Shown here: positions 7,779-15,719 of the stretch, in pieces
Numbering within the stretch: the first letter of the stretch is position 1
Layout of the letters: every line of letters begins with the position of its first letter
DNA from: Marinithermofilum abyssi
Lineage (GTDB): Bacteria > Bacillota > Bacilli > Thermoactinomycetales > DSM-45169
Length of the DNA stretch: 64,000 nt
Direction of reading: 5' to 3'
Assembly (NCBI RefSeq): GCF_014641195.1
Contig: NZ_BMHQ01000007.1
Span: forward strand, 62,001 to 126,000
The notes under the pieces: model-generated
Databases searched by the model: none
What the model was told of the DNA's origin: nothing
The model's input: only the letters and a program-made list of their open reading frames with translations
Program-made: the position numbers and the translations under genes

Positions 7779-7991
7779 TCACACCCAACCCGTTTGTCGA
7801 GGCAATGCCGATTCGATCGGTACTGCCAGCGTTATGATCACCGTGATCGCAAAACTGCCGATGAGCCAATCCGTAAATAGCCAGCAGACACTATCGCTAC
7901 TGACCGGATCGACAATAGCATCAACGCCGCGTCCCTCTGTCAGCTCCATTACGAGATTTGCCACATCCTCACAGGGCTTTACCGATGCCAA
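7779..7991 (-). pseudogene. Fragment of a zinc-type/quinone alcohol dehydrogenase
   Basis: The first half of this frame (VKPCEDVANLVMELTEGRGVDAIVDPV) matches the cofactor-domain segment of medium-chain dehydrogenases, where a Rossmann strand reads GRGVDxVxDxVG. The rest loses similarity. The N-terminal catalytic domain and the glycine-rich loop are missing, and no ribosome-binding site is present. It is therefore a gene relic just downstream of yrrT. Confidence 0.45.
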
Positions 7992-7995
7992 TCGA

Positions 7996-8649
7996 TTACT
8001 CCGCCAGATTTTTGCGCGCTTCCATCAACCATACATACCTGTTCAACGGAATAAACTCCGCCTTCAACCCCGCTTTTTGCGTAATCTTTTTCATGACTGG
8101 CAAGGTGGGATAATACTCCCGCCGCAAATCCGCAGCTAATTCTTTCATTCCGCGCCTTTCCGCTTCCTGAATGCGTGCCGATTTTGTTTCGTCATCCCGG
8201 AACATCGTATCGGCAAAAATGATACGCCCTTTCGGACCCAATCGTTCTGCCAACATTTCCAGTGCTGTTTCTTTTTCTGGATCTGTCAGATGATGAAAAG
8301 CATACGTACTGACCACCCCGTCATAATTACCATTGGGAAGATCTAAAAAGTGTCCCGGATAGAGATTCAGCCGAGGTAGCTTTTGCAGTGCTTGACGCCG
8401 CATTTCCAAAGAGGGCTCTACACCCGTTACTTCATATCCAGCTTGGATCAATCGATGGGTCAAGTTGCCCGTCCCCACCCCGATTTCCAAAACACGCGAC
8501 CCCTGGGGCAAGCTTAAAGTCCGAACCACTCTGTTCAAAATATCAGTGTATTTCTCAAACACTTCCCGGTATTCGGGATGTTGACCAGCCACTGCGGCAT
8601 CATAAGACGCTGCCCATTGATCAAACAGCTCGTTAAACTCTACACCCAT
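7996..8649 (-). CDS. yrrT: Class I SAM-dependent methyltransferase, YrrT family
   Basis: The product (217 residues) aligns by eye to B. subtilis YrrT throughout: FNELFDQWAASYDAAVAGQ at the start, the SAM-binding VLEIGVGTGNLT (about 51-62), GVEPSLEMR, then STYAFHHLTDPEKE and IIFADTMF. YrrT belongs to the methionine-to-cysteine recycling operon in Bacillus with mtnN and mccAB. Here it stands alone, and mtnN lies 32 kb away. The ATG at 8649 has a GGAG site; a GTG one codon earlier is possible. Confidence 0.85.
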   Translation of the reverse strand: MGVEFNELFDQWAASYDAAVAGQHPEYREVFEKYTDILNRVVRTLSLPQGSRVLEIGVGTGNLTHRLIQAGYEVTGVEPSLEMRRQALQKLPRLNLYPGHFLDLPNGNYDGVVSTYAFHHLTDPEKETALEMLAERLGPKGRIIFADTMFRDDETKSARIQEAERRGMKELAADLRREYYPTLPVMKKITQKAGLKAEFIPLNRYVWLMEARKNLAE

Positions 8650-8775
8650 CACGATTCATCTCCATTATCCCGAGTGGTTTAATCTGTATTTGATATTATT
8701 ATAGTCCTTTTTTCCTTTCTATGTGAAATGTTTGGTAAACACCCTTGATCCATGACCATGATGTCCTGTGAAAGC

Positions 8776-8871
8776 CCGGAGACCAGCCGGTCTGCTGTCA
8801 TCCTCCGGTTACAGTCAGATCTCGACGGACTGTTAGCATCCCATATTTCGGAGAGTTCAGTCTGTCGGTAT
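8776..8871. other. Gene-free region with nested inverted repeats (possible structured RNA or IS relic)
   Basis: The 345-base gap between yrrT and the lipid kinase gene has no convincing reading frame. It contains CCGGAG...CTCCGG enclosing AGACC-AGCC-GGTCT (8776-8808). A second pair is GACGGACTG...CAGTCTGTC (about 8828-8871). These arms would fold into two adjacent hairpins. Nothing here matches a leader I can name. Confidence 0.4.
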
Positions 8872-8993
8872 AGGGCCCTCCATCTCGAAAGAGTTTGGGC
8901 CTGTCGATGCAGGAAAACTAGTAAAAACCATCGGGCTGCGATAAAATATGGAAAGAAATCATTCATTATGAAAGGAAGGACGCCGCCTGATTT

Positions 8994-9890
8994 ATGACAC
9001 ACGCCGAACTGATACTTAACCCGGCCGCCGGACGGCGCCAGTTGTTTTACGCACTGGACGATATCACCCGTTTATTGCAAACAGGATTTGACCAAGTAAC
9101 CGTTTACCAAACGACTCAACCCGGAGACGGAGCTTTGCGCCTGAAAGAAGTGGCGACTGATCGAGACCTGATCATCGCCGGCGGCGGGGACGGAACGGTC
9201 CATGAGTTAACCAACGCGTTGTCTTCCCTGGTCCAGCGCCCCCCCTTGGCCATCCTTCCCGGCGGTACATGCAACGATTTTTCCCGCGCCCTCGGCATGG
9301 AACAGGAGCCTCTCGCCGCAGTGAAACAGATTCTGCAGAAACGGGAGCGCCGCATCGATGTGGGGATGAGCAGCCAAGGGCGTTATTTTCTCAACTTTTG
9401 GGGAATCGGACTGATTACAGAAGTCTCCCTGGATATCCAAAATCAATCCAAGGAGCGGTTAGGCCGTCTGGCTTATTACTTCAGTGCCGTTCAAAACTTG
9501 TGGGATCAAAAGTCCTTCCAGCTTCGGATTCAATCAGAAGACATCGCTTTTGAAGGAGAAGCCACCATGCTTCTGGTCGGCAACGGCTCTTACATCGGGG
9601 GTGTGCAAGCCTTCTTCCCCCACAGCCGTATTGATGACGGTCAGATGGATGTGCTGGTGATCAAGGAAACTTCCCTTGACAGCATATGGTCGATGCTGAT
9701 GTCCATCCTTACCAAAGAATGGCCGGACAGCGATGATCTGATGTATTTTCACGCCAAAGACTTGACGATCTCCGCCTCTCCTCCACAAGAAATCGACTGC
9801 GACGGGGAAAAGGGGGAGTTTACCCCGGTGAACCTGTCGATATTGCCCGGTCATTTATCTATGTATGTAGGAGAAATATTGGAGGAATGA
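8994..9890 (+). CDS. Diacylglycerol kinase-family lipid kinase (YegS/BmrU-like)
   Basis: This 298-residue protein shows the NPAAG motif at the start, the nucleotide-binding GGGDGTVHE at about residue 63, and PGGTCNDFSRALGM at about 90, which together define the DAGK catalytic family. GDGT coordinates ATP and Mg2+. Members phosphorylate diacylglycerol or related lipids at the inner membrane face. The C-terminal beta domain (GNGSYIGGVQAFFPHSRIDDG) is complete. An A/G-rich site lies 14 bases upstream, rather far. It is convergent with the PAP2 phosphatase, another lipid-phosphate enzyme. Confidence 0.9.
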   Translation: MTHAELILNPAAGRRQLFYALDDITRLLQTGFDQVTVYQTTQPGDGALRLKEVATDRDLIIAGGGDGTVHELTNALSSLVQRPPLAILPGGTCNDFSRALGMEQEPLAAVKQILQKRERRIDVGMSSQGRYFLNFWGIGLITEVSLDIQNQSKERLGRLAYYFSAVQNLWDQKSFQLRIQSEDIAFEGEATMLLVGNGSYIGGVQAFFPHSRIDDGQMDVLVIKETSLDSIWSMLMSILTKEWPDSDDLMYFHAKDLTISASPPQEIDCDGEKGEFTPVNLSILPGHLSMYVGEILEE

Positions 9891-9921
9891 AAAAACCGTC
9901 CTGTTTTTTCAGGACGGTTGT
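9891..9921. terminator. Bidirectional terminator
   Basis: AACCGTCCTG pairs perfectly with CAGGACGGTT around a TTTTT loop, between the convergent stops at 9890 and 9926. A-rich and T-rich flanks suit both directions. Confidence 0.85.
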
Positions 9922-9925
9922 TGAA

Positions 9926-10615
9926 CTAAGAGGAAGACCAGGAGCTTCGCTGCCGATAACGGCGATACGTCTCCCGGATGCACAGTGACGTGATGACGAT
10001 GAACGCACCAGCCACAAACCCCGCGATCACATCCGTTGGATAATGAACGCCCAGGTAGACCCGGCTCCATCCCACTACCGCAATAATACCGAGCAGCAGC
10101 AATCCCGTACAGCTTTTGATCCATGGCTGCCATGTACTTTTGATCATCAGATACAGCAAAAAGCTGTAAAAGGCCATCGCCCCCATCGCGTGCCCGCTGG
10201 GAAAGCTGTACCCTATCTCGTGAATCAAAGCATCTTCCGGCCGCTGCCGTTCATACATGTCCTTCAGAGCTGTATTTAGAATACTGGTCGCCGCCATTCC
10301 CGCCGCAACCATCACTCCGTCCCGCAGCTTTCCCCGCCTCCACAAGGCAATCGTTGTAATGATAGTAGCCATGGTCAGCCAAGTGACAGACCCGAGATCC
10401 GTTACATGATTCATCCACTTGGTCACCCCAGGTGAACGAAGTGCTTCTACCCAACGGATCAACAACAAATCCACCACAAACGTTTCCCGTTGGGACACAT
10501 CTTCCCCCAACTCGGTAAACAAAAGAATACATGCCAGGGTTATAGCCAGTCCCACGATCAGCTGTACTGTTAAAGTTTTGGTTTCCCGTGATGGACATTG
10601 CTGGTTTTGCACCAC
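9926..10615 (-). CDS. PAP2-superfamily membrane phosphatase
   Basis: The three PAP2 signature motifs are present in order: KDMYERQRP (about 118), SFPSGHAMG (about 137) and SRVYLGVHYPTDV (about 183), containing the catalytic histidines and arginines. Five to six hydrophobic segments are visible. Family members dephosphorylate undecaprenyl pyrophosphate or phosphatidate at the membrane. With 229 residues it resembles the BcrC/YwoA and YodM groups, but the substrate cannot be fixed. The start is one of two tandem GTG codons after GAAGGGGG. Confidence 0.85.
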   Translation of the reverse strand: MVQNQQCPSRETKTLTVQLIVGLAITLACILLFTELGEDVSQRETFVVDLLLIRWVEALRSPGVTKWMNHVTDLGSVTWLTMATIITTIALWRRGKLRDGVMVAAGMAATSILNTALKDMYERQRPEDALIHEIGYSFPSGHAMGAMAFYSFLLYLMIKSTWQPWIKSCTGLLLLGIIAVVGWSRVYLGVHYPTDVIAGFVAGAFIVITSLCIRETYRRYRQRSSWSSS

Positions 10616-10755
10616 GGTATCCCCCTTCTTCCAACAGTTCCTTTACTCTGTTCTTCCTCGGATAACCGCTCCATCCATTCCGGAAAAGGATGCCGGTCAA
10701 CGGCATCAGTAACATAGGGAGCCCAACTAAAGGGACAAAGGTATCAATGACGCCT

Positions 10756-11376
10756 TTACAGCGCAGTCTGGGATGATTCCGTCAAGTGAACCGTACAATT
10801 CACTTTTATGACGGACCAGCCTCGCTTTGGATGATATACCAGGCGGGTAACACTGGTATTGCCGAGACGGTGTTTTCCTGGCCCATACTCCCCTTCAGTC
10901 AGTACATCCAGAACTGCGTTGATACTGCCGCCATGGCTGACCACCGCGATGGTTTCTCCAGGATGTCGGTCCACCAGTTGCCGCACTTGATTCAACATAC
11001 GGCCTCGAGTGTGTTCAAAAGGCTCGATATCGTACGCCCCGCCCTTATGCCACACCTCCCGCCATTCTAGAGGATACTGTTCCTGAATTTCATCCAGGGT
11101 ACAGCCCTCCCACTGCCCAAAGTGACGCTCCCGCAATTCCGGCATCTTTGTCACCGGTAACCCCTTACCCTCCGCAATGAATTGCGCTGTTTGGACCGCT
11201 CGATCCAAGTCACTGCTGTAGATCGCATCCAAAGAAGTATCCTGCATGGCGGCTGCCAGCTTTACCGCTTGGCGAACCCCCTCTTGAGACAGCGGAATAT
11301 TGCGGTGTCCCTGAATTCGCTTCTCTCGGTTCCACATTGTTTCGCCATGACGTATGAGATAGACCTGGGTTTCCAT
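10756..11376 (-). CDS. Histidine phosphatase family protein (phosphoglycerate mutase-like)
   Basis: The catalytic RHGETMWN motif lies at residue 9 and the second histidine in AVVSHGGSINAVL at about 146. Arg and Glu residues of the family are in SSDLDRAVQTA and ELRERHFGQWEG. These give a cofactor-dependent-mutase fold acting as a phosphatase (PhoE/CobC group). Length is 206 residues and the domain is complete. It is not close enough to any pathway gene to name the substrate. About 140 bases separate it from the PAP2 gene downstream. Confidence 0.88.
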   Translation of the reverse strand: METQVYLIRHGETMWNREKRIQGHRNIPLSQEGVRQAVKLAAAMQDTSLDAIYSSDLDRAVQTAQFIAEGKGLPVTKMPELRERHFGQWEGCTLDEIQEQYPLEWREVWHKGGAYDIEPFEHTRGRMLNQVRQLVDRHPGETIAVVSHGGSINAVLDVLTEGEYGPGKHRLGNTSVTRLVYHPKRGWSVIKVNCTVHLTESSQTAL

Positions 11377-11487
11377 CCATGCTCCCTCCCCGGATTATTT
11401 CTCTGAGTGAATTACTTCGTGCACCTGCTCTTCCTTTGGATTCTAACGCAACTGATAACTTCGTACCATCCTGCTTTTCCCCAGCCA

Positions 11488-11860
11488 TTAATCCACTGTC
11501 AATACCTTTTCCGGCTGTCCGCCCTTGGATAACCCTCGGGTCAACAGCAACCGATACCGAACATTGGGCCCCGCCGGAATAGAGGGATCGACCAATACTC
11601 TCTCTTTTTTCACCAGACAGGGTTCATTTCCTCGGAACAGTACCTCTTCATGGGTATCCATCAAAATAAACCGGTCGACGTCAGCCTGATACAGCACCCC
11701 TTCTGATGAATCCGGGCCTTCCCTTTCAACCAGTGGGCAGCCAGTTTCATCAGACGCTGTTCCGACCACAGGTGATCAAAGCAACCATCATTTTCCGCCC
11801 GCAGGACATGCCACTCCACCCCTGAAACACGTGATATTTCTATCTTAGCGAATGATTGCC
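11488..11860 (-). pseudogene. Frameshifted gene of unknown family
   Basis: Two good-quality protein segments lie in different frames. The upstream part reads SRVSGVEWHVLRAENDG and DHLWSEQRLMKLAAHWLKGK (about 11840-11690). The downstream part reads YQADVDRFILMDTHEEVLF and ends QPEKVLTVD at 11488. A single-base frameshift near 11690-11700 would join them. No clear start codon or ribosome-binding site is present, and I do not recognise the family. It may be a broken gene or an assembly error. Confidence 0.45.
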
Positions 11861-11954
11861 AAAATGACCATGACCAAGAACGTATAAGAGCAGCCCTCGC
11901 ATTTTAAGACTATATCCGAACCTGTATCGGTGACTTATGGAAGAAGGAATGCCT

Positions 11955-12503
11955 ATGCTGACTCTCATGGTTGAACCATCCCTTCAGTTGCGTCAGTTTG
12001 ACCGTTCCCATGCTTCTGCTTTATTTCAAGTGATTCAATCCAACCGGAACCACCTTCGGCTATGGATCTCCTGGATTGACGGTATTCATTCCCAACAAGA
12101 TGCCGAAGCCTATATCCTCCGATCCCTTTCTGGATTTGCCGGCAGAGGAGAAGCTCATTTTGGTATTTGGAACGGACCGGCACTGGTCGGCTCTGTGACG
12201 GTGGAACGGCTGGATGAGCAGAATCATTCGGCAGAGATTGGATATTGGCTGGCTCAGTCCCATACCGGAAAAGGCATTATGACCAAAGCGGTCCGGACCT
12301 TGATTGACTATCTGTTTATGGAACTTCGGCTTCATCGAATTGAGATCCGCTGTGAAAAAGAAAATAGAGCCAGTCAAGCTGTTCCGCTCCGTCTCGGTTT
12401 CCGGTTGGAAGGTCAACTCCGTCAGGCCTACTTGAAACAGGGTTCATATGTGGACATCTGTATATATGGACTGCTGGCTGCCGACTGGTCCACAATCCAT
12501 TGA
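11955..12503 (+). CDS. GNAT acetyltransferase, RimJ/RimL type (YdaF-like)
   Basis: This 182-residue protein matches the RimL/YdaF subgroup of GNAT acetyltransferases. It has LRQFDRSHASALFQVIQSNR near the N-terminus, the EIGYWLAQSHTGKGIMTKA acetyl-CoA motif (about 94-112), and the C-terminal AVPLRLGFRLEGQLRQAYL. Members acetylate alpha-amino groups of proteins or small amines. The ATG at 11955 is preceded by AAGGA; earlier ATGs at 11937 and 11949 lack a site. The stop at 12501-12503 runs straight into a DsrE relic. Confidence 0.85.
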   Translation: MLTLMVEPSLQLRQFDRSHASALFQVIQSNRNHLRLWISWIDGIHSQQDAEAYILRSLSGFAGRGEAHFGIWNGPALVGSVTVERLDEQNHSAEIGYWLAQSHTGKGIMTKAVRTLIDYLFMELRLHRIEIRCEKENRASQAVPLRLGFRLEGQLRQAYLKQGSYVDICIYGLLAADWSTIH

Positions 12504-12504
12504 T

Positions 12505-12964
12505 CCGAAACCCACATTGATTGTGTTCAGCGGCGACCTGGATAAAGCCATTGCCAGCTTTATCATCGCTACAGGGGTTGCGGCTATCAAGTAACCATGT
12601 TCTTCACGTTATGGGGATTGAACATCCTGCGGAAGGAAAACGCCGTCCCGCCTAAAAAAGGGTGGATGGAAAAATGTTCGGCGTCATGATGCCGAAGGGG
12701 CCCAACAAGCTGGGGCTCTCGAAGATGAATATGGGCGGACTGGGTTCAAAGATGATGAAATACGCGATGAAAAGGAAAAATATCTCCACCTTGCCGCAGT
12801 TGATGGAAATGGCCAAAGAACTGGATGTCAAAATGGTAGCCTGCACCATGTCCATGGATGTGCTGGGCATCCGGGAAGACGAGTTGATCGACGGCATCGA
12901 AACCGGCGGAGTGGCCGCTTATCTCGGTGAAGCTTATGATGCCAAACTGAACTTATTCGTTTAA
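12505..12964 (+). pseudogene. DsrE2-like peroxiredoxin-family protein, frameshifted
   Basis: The segment PTLIVFSGDLDKAIASFIIATG is followed by a stop in its frame. The protein continues in the next frame as GYQVTMFFTLWGLNILRK, PPKKGWMEKMFGVMMPKG, NKLGLSKMNMGG and LDVKMVACTMSMDVLGI. That order is the standard DsrE/DsrF/DsrE2 arrangement, with the conserved cysteine in VACTMSMD. A small deletion or insertion near 12575-12590 breaks the gene, and no start codon is seen. A GTG at 12662 opens the last 100 codons, but an N-terminally truncated product is unlikely to fold. Confidence 0.7.
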
Positions 12965-13000
12965 ATGATAGCAAAAGCCGCCGTGGGTACGTGGCCAGAT

Positions 13001-13323
13001 TGATGACAAACCTGTATGATCGCTTCGACTCTTTTGCCCATTGCTCCCTTTCCTCCGACGCAGAAGTCATACCGTCCGCTCCAAGAGATTCAACGAGACG
13101 CGGCACAATGCGGAGTGCACTCAAAAAGTACAAGCACCCACAGGGCACACGTCACGCCTTGGTCGCAAGCTCCCAGGTCGTGCTATGCGCCGCTTCTTGT
13201 CTCGTCTCCTCACTTTTCGCTAAGTTCGTCGTCAAAAGTCGCTGCTCGGGCAAAAGAGTTCTTCAGCTCATATCAAGAAACTTTGTCAGCAGTCTCAAGC
13301 TCGTCACTTTTTGTGACGAGCTT
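13001..13323. repeat. Long dispersed intergenic repeat, copy 1
   Basis: This copy and the one at 40447-40706 share most of about 260 bases, including CTCCGACGCAGAAGTCATAC and GTCGTCAAAAGTCGCTGCTC. It begins with TGATGACAAAC and ends with CTTTGTCAGC, so the ends are inverted. Internal arms CTCTTTTGCCC (about 13028) and GGGCAAAAGAG (about 13247) also pair. Relative to copy 2 it carries roughly 17 extra bases near 13136. A perfect hairpin of AAGCTCGTCAC and its complement follows at 13297-13323, next to the DUF1294 stop. No convincing protein is encoded. Confidence 0.8.
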
Positions 13324-13325
13324 AG

Positions 13326-13619
13326 TTACACAAACAGGATATAACACAACCCCAAAAAACACAGCACATTGAGCACCATCGCTCCTCGAACCCCCCACAA
13401 AAACCGGGGCTGCCGGGTTTTGTGGTGAAAAGTCTGCATGCCATGCCAGGCTCCAAAGCCGCCGCCCAAGTAAGCCGTTATAAAGAGGGATCGTTCCGGC
13501 ACACGCCAGCCGCCCTGCTGTGCCTGCCGTTTATCCTTGCGAAAGAGATAATAAGCATAGCCGTTGATTCCCAATCCATAGAGAACCGCCAACCCGAAGA
13601 AATCCCAGACTCCGTCCAT
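13326..13619 (-). CDS. DUF1294 membrane protein
   Basis: The 97-residue protein has the DUF1294 pattern: an N-terminal membrane segment, then FRKDKRQAQQGGWRVPERSL, AYLGGGFGAWHGMQTFHHKT and a C-terminal hydrophobic helix. The family is a small integral membrane protein of unknown function found in many bacteria. AAAAAAGGAGTGAGG before the ATG at 13619 is a good site. It is a lone gene next to repeat copy 1. Confidence 0.85.
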   Translation of the reverse strand: MDGVWDFFGLAVLYGLGINGYAYYLFRKDKRQAQQGGWRVPERSLFITAYLGGGFGAWHGMQTFHHKTRQPRFLWGVRGAMVLNVLCFLGLCYILFV

Positions 13620-13799
13620 CCGACCTCACTCCTTTTTTAACGACCAACCAAAACAACCGCTCTTGGTTGTTCACACTCTTCATAGATTAACAGATGGAGC
13701 AAGGAATGTGCGGTTTTCGCCTGAGTCAGCCATCCGGCCTGGCGAAATGAAACAGCCACCTTTTCCCTCTAAACAGCAGACGGGAGAACGATGCCTGTT

Positions 13800-14816
13800 T
13801 CATTCGGATGGCGGAGCCGTGCTGTTCCGGACAACCAATTGGTGGGGAAGCACAGCTTCCTTCCCCATTTTCTGTTGATTCAGCATTTGTTCGGTCAACA
13901 TGGTTGCCGCCTGTACACCCATCTCAAAAGGCTGATGTCGCACGGTGGTAAGCGAAGGGGTGACGATCCGGGCCAGTTCCTCATCATCAAATCCAACGAT
14001 CGACAAATCGCCGGGTACGCTCACCCCCTGCTCTTCCAAATACTGCATCGCACCTACTGCTATCCGGTCACAGGCACAAAATACGGCAGTGGGCTTCTCC
14101 TTGGCTGCAGCGATTTGTTTCATGCCTTGATACCCATCGATCACTTGAAATTCTTCCCGCACCGCGACCCACTGACGCCGGGGCGGAATATCAGCTTCCC
14201 GCAGCGCATCCCGATAACCCGCATATCGCTCCTCTCCAGAAGCCCGGTCCCACTTAGGTCCCCGAATCATCCCAATACGGCGATGCCCCAGCTGAATCAG
14301 GTAGCGAACGGCTTCATAGGCAGCCTTCCGATTATCGATGATTGCCGTACAGACTGATGAAAGGGATCCCGCTGGTCGACCGATAATCACACAGGGCATC
14401 GGCGCCTGAGTAAACCAGCGGCGGTGCTCCCTGCTCCACCGGCTGGAAGCCAGAATCACCCCTTCCATCTGACGGGTTTGAAAAATTTGCAGCATTTCCA
14501 GCTCTTGCTCCACACTTTTCCCGGAAACCGCCAACATAACCGAATACCCGGATTGCTGGGCGATACTTTCAATCCCTTGCACCAATCCGGAAAAATAAGG
14601 ATTGTAGATCTCCGGAATGATAACCCCAACCAAACCGGTCCGCTTATGAATGAGACTGCGGGCTACGGCATTCGGTCGATAACCGGTCTCCTCAACGGCT
14701 TTCATAATTTTTTTCCGCAAGGACTCGCTGACGGGCTTGGATTGATTCAGCACCCGGGAAACCGTAGCGATGGATACCCCTGCCCGCTTCGCTACGTCCC
14801 GTATGGTTACACTCAT
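13800..14816 (-). CDS. LacI-family transcriptional regulator of the sugar operon
   Basis: A LacI helix-turn-helix and hinge open the protein (TIRDVAKRAGVSIATVSRVL, PNAVARSL), followed by the periplasmic-binding-protein-like effector domain (GVIIPEIYNPYFSGLVQG, AVFCACDRIAVGAMQYL, SIVGFDDEELAR). Length is 338 residues. The ATG at 14816 follows GGGTGG; a TTG two codons earlier is less likely. It is the last gene of the carbohydrate cluster and probably controls it by binding the palindrome at 21957-21972 (inference). Confidence 0.9.
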   Translation of the reverse strand: MSVTIRDVAKRAGVSIATVSRVLNQSKPVSESLRKKIMKAVEETGYRPNAVARSLIHKRTGLVGVIIPEIYNPYFSGLVQGIESIAQQSGYSVMLAVSGKSVEQELEMLQIFQTRQMEGVILASSRWSREHRRWFTQAPMPCVIIGRPAGSLSSVCTAIIDNRKAAYEAVRYLIQLGHRRIGMIRGPKWDRASGEERYAGYRDALREADIPPRRQWVAVREEFQVIDGYQGMKQIAAAKEKPTAVFCACDRIAVGAMQYLEEQGVSVPGDLSIVGFDDEELARIVTPSLTTVRHQPFEMGVQAATMLTEQMLNQQKMGKEAVLPHQLVVRNSTAPPSE

Positions 14817-14865
14817 GAACAAACCACCCGCCCCGTTGGTCTACCTCTGCTTATTTATGCGTCAT

Positions 14866-15693
14866 TCATTCCTTCACCGCACCGGCAGTCAAGCCGGAAA
14901 TAATGCGCCGCTGGAAAATGAGTACCATAATCACCAAGGGGATGGTCACCACAATCGCAGCAGCAGAGATCTCTCCCCAAGGCATCGTATACTGCCCCTG
15001 AAACAGGGCAATCCCCACCGGAACCGTCTTCATGCTCTCTTCGGTGTTGATGGTCAGGGCAAAGAAAAACTCGTTCCATGCTGCGATAAAGACCAAGATG
15101 GCCGTAGTAAACGTTCCCGGCAACGCCAAGGGAAAGATCACCTTGCGCATTGTCTGGAACACGGAAGCCCCGTCCACCCTGGCCGCTTCCTCCAAGTCAT
15201 AGGGGATTTTCCGAAAGAAAATCGTCATATTCCAGATAGCCAGCGGCAAAGCAAACGTAGTATAAGGGATGATCAACCCCAGATACGAGTTGGTCAGATT
15301 CACTTCCTGCATAAAGAGAAAGATCGGGGAAATCGTGGCAATCTGCGGGAACATCGACACTGCGAGCACGATTCCCAAAATAACGGTTTTACCCCGGAAT
15401 CGCAGCCGGGCGATCGCGTAGGCGGCAATCGAGGCGATAAAAATGGAATACAAGGTGGTCAACGCCGCCACCACTAAGCTGTTCCACAGATAAGTGACAA
15501 ACGGACGCTGGGTAAAGACACGCTCATAGTTTTCCAATGTGGGATGGTTAGCCAACACCCGGAAGGCATGATCCCCGAACAGCTCACTCGGCGGCTTTAG
15601 AGAAGCGCTTAAAATCCAGAGAAAAGGAAACAGTACGGCGAAAACAAACACAGCCAAAAATACATAAAACATCGGTCCTGCTTTTTTCTGCAT
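14866..15693 (-). CDS. Carbohydrate ABC transporter permease, MalG type
   Basis: Six membrane segments and the cytoplasmic coupling loop EEAARVDGASVFQTMRKVIFPLALPG (the EAA motif, about residues 173-198) identify a sugar-importer inner-membrane subunit. The N-terminus (FPFLWILSASLKPPSELF) is typical of MalG/AraQ subunits. It lies 26 bases after the MalF-type gene and reads toward the LacI gene, so all are one operon. No ATPase is encoded nearby; a shared MsmX-like ATPase elsewhere is likely. Confidence 0.92.
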   Translation of the reverse strand: MQKKAGPMFYVFLAVFVFAVLFPFLWILSASLKPPSELFGDHAFRVLANHPTLENYERVFTQRPFVTYLWNSLVVAALTTLYSIFIASIAAYAIARLRFRGKTVILGIVLAVSMFPQIATISPIFLFMQEVNLTNSYLGLIIPYTTFALPLAIWNMTIFFRKIPYDLEEAARVDGASVFQTMRKVIFPLALPGTFTTAILVFIAAWNEFFFALTINTEESMKTVPVGIALFQGQYTMPWGEISAAAIVVTIPLVIMVLIFQRRIISGLTAGAVKE

Positions 15694-15719
15694 CCCTGCC
15701 CACTCCTTCCTTGCCGTTC

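Noticed and set aside
8752-8997. An 81-codon frame upstream of the lipid kinase gene
   Set aside because: No site, unusual composition, and it crosses the nested hairpins; no family resemblance.
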